Shown here: positions 48,322 through 53,686 of the stretch, piece after piece
How the letters are laid out: the number at the start of each line of letters is the position of its first letter
How positions within the stretch are numbered: the first letter of the stretch is position 1
Assembly: GCA_002796245.1 (NCBI GenBank)
Contig: PCWT01000051.1
Span: 1-53,686, forward strand
Length of the DNA stretch: 53,686 bases
Source of the DNA: Gammaproteobacteria bacterium CG11_big_fil_rev_8_21_14_0_20_46_22
GTDB taxonomy: Bacteria > Pseudomonadota > Gammaproteobacteria > UBA12402
Reading direction: 5' to 3'
Notes under the pieces: generated by a model
The model's input: the letters and a program-made list of their open reading frames with translations, nothing else
Told to the model about the DNA's origin: nothing
The model's database searches: none
Program-made: the position numbers and the translations under genes

Positions 48322-49614
48322 TTACCCTTCTACATTTTCAATTAACATGGCGCCACCTTGACCACCCCCGATACAAATCGAAGCGATACCCAGTTTTGCA
48401 TTTTTACGCTTTAAAATATTGACTGTGTGCTGAACAATTCGAGCACCACTCGCCCCTACTGGATGGCCTTGTGCTACTGCACCGCCGTCGATATTGAGTT
48501 TGTTTTCATCGAGCAAACCCATTGCGTGATCCAGCCCCAAAAACTTTTTGCAATAATTTGCATCATTCCATGCTCGAATACAACCTAATACTTGGCTTGC
48601 AAACGCTTCATTGATTTCCCAAACATCCGGCGCATTTAAATCCAAACCCTGACGTTTAAGAATAGGCGTCACCGCATGAACAGGACCCAAGCCCATTTCG
48701 TCTGGATTTAACGCGGCCCACTCGATGTCGCGAATCACCGCCATCGGTTTCAAGCCGTGTTTTTTCACACCCTCTTCTGTCGCCAACATTAAAAAACAGG
48801 CGCCGTCAGTGACTTGTGAACTGTTTGCTGCGGTGACTTTACCGAATTGTTTATCAAAAAACGGCTTGAGTTTTTTCAAGTTGTCTTCCGTACTATCACG
48901 ACGCAAACCATCATCCTCGCTGTATACATTACCGGCTTGGTCAAAAATGGCTGTGATTTCTTTTTCAAACACACCGTCATCGATCGCCTTGGCCAAACGG
49001 GCATGACTGCGAGCAGAAAACGCATCCATCTCTTGACGAGAAATACCAAAATGATCGGCGACAATCTCAGCCGTTTGTCCCATCGATAAACCACTGATGG
49101 GATCACTTAGGCCATGTAGCAAAGAAATAATCGGTGAAAAAACCCATTGTGGTCGCATTTTTGTAAAATGTTTCAAGCGCTGGCCCATGGTTTTGCAACG
49201 CATCATACCGGCAAACCACAAAACCATTTTGTCATTATACAGCAGGGGGGCACGACTCATCGCTTCTGTACCGCCGGCCAAAACCACATCGTGTCGACCT
49301 AATGTTAAATCTTTGTACGCACTGTCGATCGCCTGCATGCCAGAAGCACAGTTACGCTGCACCGTGTAGCCCGGGACCTTGTCACCACAACCCAAACGCA
49401 AGCCGATAATGCGCGCAATATTGGCTTCATCAGGACTTGGAATCATGCAACCTGTGACCACTTCGCCAATCTCTTCCGCCTTAACGGGTTGGCGAGCCAA
49501 GATTTCTCGGGCCGCATAAACCGCCAAATCCGCGGCGGCAAATGGACCTGGTTTACCGCGTGCTTTTAAAAACGGCGTGCGATTAGCATCAATGATATAA
49601 ATAGGTTTCGACAT
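48322..49614 (-). CDS. fadI: Acetyl-CoA C-acyltransferase (thiolase)
   Basis: Thiolytic cleavage of 3-ketoacyl-CoA, the last step of beta-oxidation. 430 residues, nearer FadI than FadA (about 390). Nucleophile Cys89 in QRNCASGMQAID, WEINEAFASQVLGC, the histidine in GHPVGASGAR, and the second cysteine in CIGGGQGGAM are all visible. Middle gene of fadE-fadI-fadJ, 12 bp from fadE. Confidence 0.95.
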   Translation of the reverse strand: MSKPIYIIDANRTPFLKARGKPGPFAAADLAVYAAREILARQPVKAEEIGEVVTGCMIPSPDEANIARIIGLRLGCGDKVPGYTVQRNCASGMQAIDSAYKDLTLGRHDVVLAGGTEAMSRAPLLYNDKMVLWFAGMMRCKTMGQRLKHFTKMRPQWVFSPIISLLHGLSDPISGLSMGQTAEIVADHFGISRQEMDAFSARSHARLAKAIDDGVFEKEITAIFDQAGNVYSEDDGLRRDSTEDNLKKLKPFFDKQFGKVTAANSSQVTDGACFLMLATEEGVKKHGLKPMAVIRDIEWAALNPDEMGLGPVHAVTPILKRQGLDLNAPDVWEINEAFASQVLGCIRAWNDANYCKKFLGLDHAMGLLDENKLNIDGGAVAQGHPVGASGARIVQHTVNILKRKNAKLGIASICIGGGQGGAMLIENVEG

Positions 49615-49626
49615 GTTTTCCCCCTG

Positions 49627-52083
49627 TTATGATTCGGCATTGCTACTGACATTATGCTGCCAGCTCAATTCTTCATGGTTAAATTCATCCACACGCATCG
49701 CATCAAATAGCAATGCATCATAATCTAATAGTTGTTTTGCTTCAGGTTCATTGATCAAACCTGCGGCTTTCGCTTTTACAACACGCTCATCAAAGGTGTC
49801 ATCACGACCAAAAACTTTGTCTTTTAAGGCTTGGTTTAAGCGTTTTAATAAAGGCTCGACTTTGATCAAAGCCTCGAAAGCCACCTCGATTTTACCGCTT
49901 GGCGTTGTACTGTCATGCCCAACATAGCAGTGTTGAGTCAAGCGATCACGAAAACCACCTTTATCCATCATTATTTGAGCGAGCTTGTGCGACAAATCAA
50001 AGCTTGGCTGCTTGTAGGCACGACCATAAGGAAACACCATCAAGCGCAAAAAGCCGCCCACGCCTGCCTTGGGAAAGTTTTCAAACACACCGTAAAACGC
50101 CTCTTGAATTTCATACAACGCACGCTTCAAACACCAGGTCAACGCCGGCAAGTCTTCTTTAGGCTGGCCCGAGTCACGGTAAAACTTAATCGCCGCGGTC
50201 GCCATATAAAGATGGCTTAACACGTCGCCTAAACGCGCTGACAAACTTTCTTTGCGCTTAAGCTCACCGCCCAATATCAAAAACGCCATATCTGAAACCA
50301 AGGCCAAGGCTGAACTCATCCGCGTCAATTGGCGATAGTATTTTGCCAATGCGCCCTGTGTAGGCACACGGACCCAAGCAGCCTCGCTCAAACCCATCAG
50401 CAAACTGCGCGATAAATTGCTCACAGCATAGCCGATGTGTTTAATCAGGTATTTATCAAATTGTTTTAAGCCACGCGCTTTGTCTTCATCCATCAACGCT
50501 TCAAGCTCATGATATAAATACGGATGGCAGCGCACAGAACCTTGACCAAAGATCATCAAGTTACGCGTAAGAATGTTCGCACCTTCTACCGTGATGGCAA
50601 TCGGCAATGAAATATAACCATTGGCCAAGTAGTTGCTCGGGCCTGTTTGAATACCTTTGCCGGAATGAATATCCATCGCGTGATTGATCACATCGCGACA
50701 CATTTCTGTCATGTGATATTTTGCAATAGCAGACGCAATGGCTGGCTTAGCATCAAGCCCTAGCGCGCCTGCTGTCATCAAACGCGTGGCTTCGAGCAAA
50801 TAGGTTTTACCCGCGATATCCGCCATGGCTTCAGCCACACCCTCAAACTTACCAATCGGCACGCGAAACTGTTGACGCAAACGTGCATAAGCACCGGTCA
50901 TTCTAAAGCTTCGTTTACCGCCCGCTGTACTCAATGCCGGCAGTGAAATCGCACGCCCCACTGACAAGCATTCCATCAACATGCGCCAGCCTTTGCCGGC
51001 CATGTCAGGGCCACCAATGATCCAATCCAGCGGGATAAACACATCTTTACCGCGTGTAGGGCCGTTCATAAACGCTAAGTACATAGGCAAATGGCGCTTG
51101 CCAGTTTCAACGCCAGGATGCTTCGTGGGAATCAAAGCACATGTAATGCCTAAGGCTTCTTTGTCACCCAATAGATGTTCTGGATCGAAAAGCTTAAACG
51201 CCAGACCTAATACGGTGGCGATAGGACACAAAGTGATATAACGTTTCGACCAATTTAGGCGAATACCTAGCATTTCTTTGCCTTCATGCATCCCTTTGCA
51301 AACGACACCACGATCAAGCATCGCGCCCGCATCGCTGCCGGCTTCTTCAGAGGTTAAAGCAAAACAAGGGATTTCTTCGGCGGTGGCCAAACGAGGTAAA
51401 TAATAGTTTTTTTGCTCATCCGTACCATAATGCAATAATAACTCAGCAGGGCCTAAAGAGTTGGGGACCATCACAGACACGGCCGCTGAAATACTTTTAG
51501 CCGCGATTTTAGAGACCACCGTTGACTGCGCCAACGCTGAAAAACCAAGCCCGCCGTATTGTTTAGGAATCAACATACCGAAAAATTTTTCGCGCTTGAT
51601 AAAATCCCAGGTTTCTTTATTCATATCACGATCATGAATGACCTGCCAATCGTCAATCATTTCGCATAAGCGTTGCGTTTGCTTATCGATAAAAGCCTGC
51701 TCTTCTTGGCTTAAGCCAGGCTTTGGCATAGCGTGCAATTTTTTCCAATTGGGTTTGCCTGAAAACAAATCGCCTTCCCACCAAACCGTACCCGCCTCTA
51801 AGGCTTCGCGCTCAGTTTGGCTAATTGGCGGCAATACCCTGCGTGCTGCGTTAATTAAAAAACGTGTAATGAAGTGACGACGACATAGATTAGCATTAGC
51901 AAAAACACCAACCACTATAAATATCAGCCAGGCGGCTAATAAAATAAAACCGTGAAACTCAGGGATCCAGCTCATGAGAAATAACAGAACAAAAAAGACC
52001 GGCGTCCACACTAAGCGTGACGCACGAACATAAGCCAAGCCGAAGAAAAGACCGAACAATAGCACTAATTCAATAAGGAACAT
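49627..52083 (-). CDS. fadE: Acyl-CoA dehydrogenase FadE
   Basis: First step of beta-oxidation; FAD enzyme of the long FadE type (818 residues, E. coli 814). Two N-terminal membrane segments, then TVWWEGDLFSGKPNWKKLHAMP, VPNSLGPAELLLHYGTDEQKNYYLPRLA, PCFALTSEEAGSDAGA, IAITVEGANILTRNLMIFGQG, collinear with E. coli FadE to the end. The promoter (-10 at 52120-52125) would start transcripts near 52113, leaving almost no leader for an ATG at 52107, so I prefer the in-frame ATG at 52083 (MFLIELVLLFG). Leads the fad operon. Confidence 0.95.
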   Translation of the reverse strand: MFLIELVLLFGLFFGLAYVRASRLVWTPVFFVLLFLMSWIPEFHGFILLAAWLIFIVVGVFANANLCRRHFITRFLINAARRVLPPISQTEREALEAGTVWWEGDLFSGKPNWKKLHAMPKPGLSQEEQAFIDKQTQRLCEMIDDWQVIHDRDMNKETWDFIKREKFFGMLIPKQYGGLGFSALAQSTVVSKIAAKSISAAVSVMVPNSLGPAELLLHYGTDEQKNYYLPRLATAEEIPCFALTSEEAGSDAGAMLDRGVVCKGMHEGKEMLGIRLNWSKRYITLCPIATVLGLAFKLFDPEHLLGDKEALGITCALIPTKHPGVETGKRHLPMYLAFMNGPTRGKDVFIPLDWIIGGPDMAGKGWRMLMECLSVGRAISLPALSTAGGKRSFRMTGAYARLRQQFRVPIGKFEGVAEAMADIAGKTYLLEATRLMTAGALGLDAKPAIASAIAKYHMTEMCRDVINHAMDIHSGKGIQTGPSNYLANGYISLPIAITVEGANILTRNLMIFGQGSVRCHPYLYHELEALMDEDKARGLKQFDKYLIKHIGYAVSNLSRSLLMGLSEAAWVRVPTQGALAKYYRQLTRMSSALALVSDMAFLILGGELKRKESLSARLGDVLSHLYMATAAIKFYRDSGQPKEDLPALTWCLKRALYEIQEAFYGVFENFPKAGVGGFLRLMVFPYGRAYKQPSFDLSHKLAQIMMDKGGFRDRLTQHCYVGHDSTTPSGKIEVAFEALIKVEPLLKRLNQALKDKVFGRDDTFDERVVKAKAAGLINEPEAKQLLDYDALLFDAMRVDEFNHEELSWQHNVSSNAES

Positions 52084-52119
52084 TTTTGACCATCCCAGGC
52101 TTGTCATGATTGTGCGCAG

Positions 52120-52148
52120 ACGATACGAAGCTTAGCCTTGAATGTCAA
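52120..52148 (-). promoter_or_regulatory. Promoter of the fadE-fadI-fadJ operon
   Basis: On the minus strand: -35 TTGACA (52143-52148, perfect), 17-bp spacer, -10 TATCGT (52120-52125). A nearly ideal sigma70 promoter. I do not see an obvious FadR-type operator in it. Confidence 0.75.
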
Positions 52149-52200
52149 GTCAGAGCGCCCTATTAGTGAAGCCGTAAATTCAAAAAACGCATCGAAACAA

Positions 52201-52217
52201 GCCTTAGAAAATAAGGC
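52201..52217 (-). terminator. Probable terminator of the small secreted protein gene
   Basis: GCCTTA and TAAGGC form a 6-bp stem followed on the minus strand by TTGTTT. Just before it (52222-52239) is a perfect palindrome TAAGCATGGTCATGCTTA. Moderate strength. Confidence 0.45.
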
Positions 52218-52256
52218 GAATTAAGCATGGTCATGCTTAGACATTAATCGTGAACT

Positions 52257-52649
52257 TTAGATCCCATAGAATGCGCAGTGCTGAGCAGTTTCAGCACACT
52301 TATAGCCCGATTTTTGATCAATAGTATAGGGAGCCCAAGGAGGTTGCACACCCTCCTTGTTCATCGGCACCGAGGTTGGGTTATTGTATTTAATCTGAAG
52401 CGTTGGACCAAGCATACCACCAAGATCATAAGCACACTCGAGCTTACTGCTAAAAATTTGCGCGTATGAAAAAGGGGCGCCCGGACCGGCCGCAGGTACA
52501 TCTTGCAATAGAGTCCAGTGGCTCACGTCCAGGGTCTGAGGAAACGCGGGTGGGCAGGTCTGCAACTCCATAGCGAAAGCAGATTGCGAGAAGGCCGCTA
52601 AAGCAATCCCCGTTGAGAAAATGAACGCCCATTTCGAAGTTAAGGTCAT
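52257..52649 (-). CDS. Small secreted cysteine-containing protein, unknown function
   Basis: 130 residues. Clear signal peptide ending FSQSAFA at residue 26; the mature protein of about 104 residues has four cysteines (TCPPAFP, LECAYD, YKCAE, HCAFYGI) that could form two disulfides in the periplasm or outside, and a Pro-rich middle. I start at 52649 (MTLTSKWAF), with GAGG 6 bp upstream. I do not recognise the family; the CP...W...C layout recalls small secreted proteins of Legionella relatives, but this is only an impression. Confidence 0.75.
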   Translation of the reverse strand: MTLTSKWAFIFSTGIALAAFSQSAFAMELQTCPPAFPQTLDVSHWTLLQDVPAAGPGAPFSYAQIFSSKLECAYDLGGMLGPTLQIKYNNPTSVPMNKEGVQPPWAPYTIDQKSGYKCAETAQHCAFYGI

Positions 52650-52768
52650 TTTTTCCTCTCTTTGTTCACAGTAATCAATCAATTTTTGATCAATCTAACG
52701 TAATATCCACGTAAAAACAAGTCGCTTCAGGACGAAACCGTTGGTCATTCGTCGAAAAAGAATAAAAC

Positions 52769-52797
52769 TTGACTTATTCTCATTTTGTTCTCATACT
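52769..52797 (+). promoter_or_regulatory. lexA promoter
   Basis: -35 TTGACT (52769-52774), 17-bp spacer, -10 CATACT (52792-52797), 32 bp before the lexA ATG. Confidence 0.7.
52776..52790 (+). promoter_or_regulatory. Possible LexA operator (direct repeat) in the lexA promoter
   Basis: ATTC-TCATTTT-GTTC: a direct repeat of TTCTCAT with 11-bp period inside the promoter spacer. It resembles the GTTC-N7-GTTC LexA box of alphaproteobacteria (one mismatch). No CTGT-N8-ACAG box of the usual gammaproteobacterial type is present upstream of this lexA. Confidence 0.4.
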
Positions 52798-52829
52798 CAA
52801 ATCACAAATACGATAACAGGGGAAGGAAG

Positions 52830-53429
52830 ATGAAAACACCGCGCATGAGGGACACCCTCTCGTTTATTAAGGACTACATCAAGCTGCATGACTACGCGCC
52901 CACGGTGGCAGAAATTGCCCGAGGGCTTGGCTTGAAGTCGACGGGGGTTACACACCGCTATATCAAGCAACTGGAGGAAGTTGGGATGCTCCGCCTGGTT
53001 GAAGGTAAGCGACGTAACATCGAACTCTCAGAACCGGAAAAGGATGAAAACTTCTGCCTTCCCCTACTGGGTAAAATTGCCGCTGGCCGCCCCATCGAAG
53101 CCATCCCCGGGATTGAAACCATCGATTTGGCTCGCACTTTGCTAGGCGATGATCGCTATATTTTAAAAGTCTCTGGCGACTCCATGATTGAAGAAGGCAT
53201 TTTCGACGGTGACCTTGTGGTGTGTGTGCACAGCAACACTGCTAAAAATGGTGATGTTGTCGTCGCTCTGGTTGACGAAGAATCTGCCACCCTCAAGCGT
53301 TTCTATCAACCGAGCAAAAATAAAATCGTGTTACAACCGGCCAACGCCGACCACGCCGCCATGGAATTTGAAGCGCAGCGCATCAAAATCCAGGGCATCA
53401 TGATTGGCTTATTGAGGATTGCGGCCTAA
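52830..53429 (+). CDS. lexA: LexA repressor
   Basis: SOS repressor; winged-helix DNA-binding domain (residues 1-65; PTVAEIARGLGLKSTGVTHRYIKQLEEVGML) and S24 self-cleavage domain. The cleavage site Ala85-Gly86 lies in GKIAAGRP; the catalytic dyad is Ser118 (VSGDSMIEEGI) and Lys156 (SATLKRF). 199 residues (E. coli 202). The recognition helix (STGVTHRYIKQL) differs strongly from the E. coli one (SPNAAEEHLKAL), in keeping with a different operator. Start at 52830 after GGGGAAGGAAG. No phage genes are nearby, so I read it as the chromosomal LexA rather than a phage repressor. Confidence 0.92.
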   Translation: MKTPRMRDTLSFIKDYIKLHDYAPTVAEIARGLGLKSTGVTHRYIKQLEEVGMLRLVEGKRRNIELSEPEKDENFCLPLLGKIAAGRPIEAIPGIETIDLARTLLGDDRYILKVSGDSMIEEGIFDGDLVVCVHSNTAKNGDVVVALVDEESATLKRFYQPSKNKIVLQPANADHAAMEFEAQRIKIQGIMIGLLRIAA

Positions 53430-53440
53430 AAAAGTCGCCA

Positions 53441-53515
53441 TCCCGGAAAACGCCTAGCGTTTATCCCGGATCCACGGATCTCCGCTTTCGCAGTGATGAC
53501 AAAAACGGTTGCTAC
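53441..53515. repeat. Degenerate RepE/RepA-type repeat
   Basis: ATCCCGGA ... TATCCCGGATC ... GTGATGAC with an inner AACGCCTAGCGTT hairpin, followed by ACGGTTGCTAC, the terminal sequence of RepA. It joins straight into RepD copy 2. Confidence 0.5.
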
Positions 53516-53518
53516 ATA

Positions 53519-53633
53519 AAGTGAGCCGATGCGAGGCAAATGCGAACGAGACCGAGGGAGTGTACAACCGTACATGACCGAGGATGAGGAAGCATTTAAC
53601 AAAGCAGATGCCGCACACAGAAAGATCTCGCTT
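53519..53633. repeat. RepD structured repeat, copy 2
   Basis: Outer AAGTGAG (53519-53525) pairs with CTCGCTT (53627-53633) through one G-T; AAATGC (53538-53543) faces GCATTT (53592-53597); central TGTAC (53561-53565) faces GTACA (53570-53574) in the conserved frame GGAG...TGA. A third copy begins 6 bp later. Confidence 0.75.
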
Positions 53634-53638
53634 AATTT

Positions 53639-53686
53639 AAGCGAGCCGATGCGAGGCAAATGCGAACGAGACCGAGGGAGTGTACA
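53639..53686. repeat. RepD structured repeat, copy 3 (cut by window end)
   Basis: GAGCCGATGCGAGGCAAATG and the following 24 bases are identical to copy 2, exactly 120 bp further on. The window ends in the middle of the unit, so more tandem units may follow. Confidence 0.85.

Noticed and set aside
52830-53429. Phage repressor rather than LexA
   Set aside because: The Ala-Gly cleavage site, Ser118/Lys156 spacing and length fit LexA, and there are no phage genes nearby.
53426-53659. A 77-codon open frame on the minus strand
   Set aside because: Made entirely of RepE/RepD repeat sequence; the same peptide pieces (PRIGSL) recur because the DNA repeats.

Overview
The window is a stretch of chromosome from a gammaproteobacterium. 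The core gene set (lpxC, typA, prfC, dapA, purB, ligA, adk, rimK, fumC, fadE/fadI/fadJ, lexA) and the gene orders dapA-bamC and csiV next to ligA point to that class. A lysine/alanine-rich H1-like histone, an isolated direct repeat resembling a PmrA box, many secreted proteins of unknown function and abundant palindromic intergenic repeats suggest a relative of the Legionellales (Coxiella/Legionella side). That placement is inference; no rRNA or tRNA gene is present to settle it. I see no insertion sequence, prophage or CRISPR array.

Layout. 1-4.2 kb: lpxC divergent from a Kef-type antiporter overlapped by a TauE/SafE-family permease. 4.2-10 kb: two translational GTPases (typA, prfC), a very short BamC-like lipoprotein, dapA, a bcp peroxiredoxin and a CDP-alcohol phosphatidyltransferase. 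10-17.4 kb: purB, a permuted papain-fold protein, an unrecognised repeat-containing gene behind a run of hairpins, maeA, an outer-membrane barrel, an Smr protein and udk. 17.4-20 kb: a two-gene unit of unknown function (a membrane-fusion-like protein plus a leucine-rich-repeat-like protein) behind a PmrA-type direct repeat. 20-31.7 kb: eight collinear minus-strand genes, namely an RND efflux system (adaptor, pump, TolC-like channel carrying a C-terminal SPOR domain), a DUF2147 protein, glpK, a GluR0-like ligand-gated potassium channel, csiV and ligA. 31.8-36.4 kb: histone-like gene, adk, a YheT-family hydrolase, then rimB-rimK-sua5. 36.8-42.8 kb: putA translationally coupled to terC, rnt, fumC. 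42.9-46.2 kb: a mini-lipoprotein and surface-polysaccharide genes (O-antigen ligase/polymerase, wecA, rmlA). 46.2-52.1 kb: a complete fatty-acid beta-oxidation operon (fadE-fadI-fadJ) behind a near-consensus sigma70 promoter. 52.2-53.4 kb: a small secreted protein and lexA.

The most unusual content is between genes. At least four families of palindromic repeats recur and are chained together in the larger intergenic gaps. In two families (RepC at 10145-10271 and 36681-36807; RepD at 17610-17729 and 53519-53686) the conserved part is kept while the flanking or central stem sequences differ between copies and still pair with themselves. That is the pattern expected of a selected nucleic-acid structure, or of an element that targets or carries palindromes.

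Other oddities: a TolC-SPOR fusion, a BamC reduced to its lipidated unstructured N-terminus, a 110-bp antisense overlap between two polysaccharide genes, and a lexA promoter containing a GTTC-N7-GTTC-like direct repeat instead of the usual gammaproteobacterial CTGT-N8-ACAG box.
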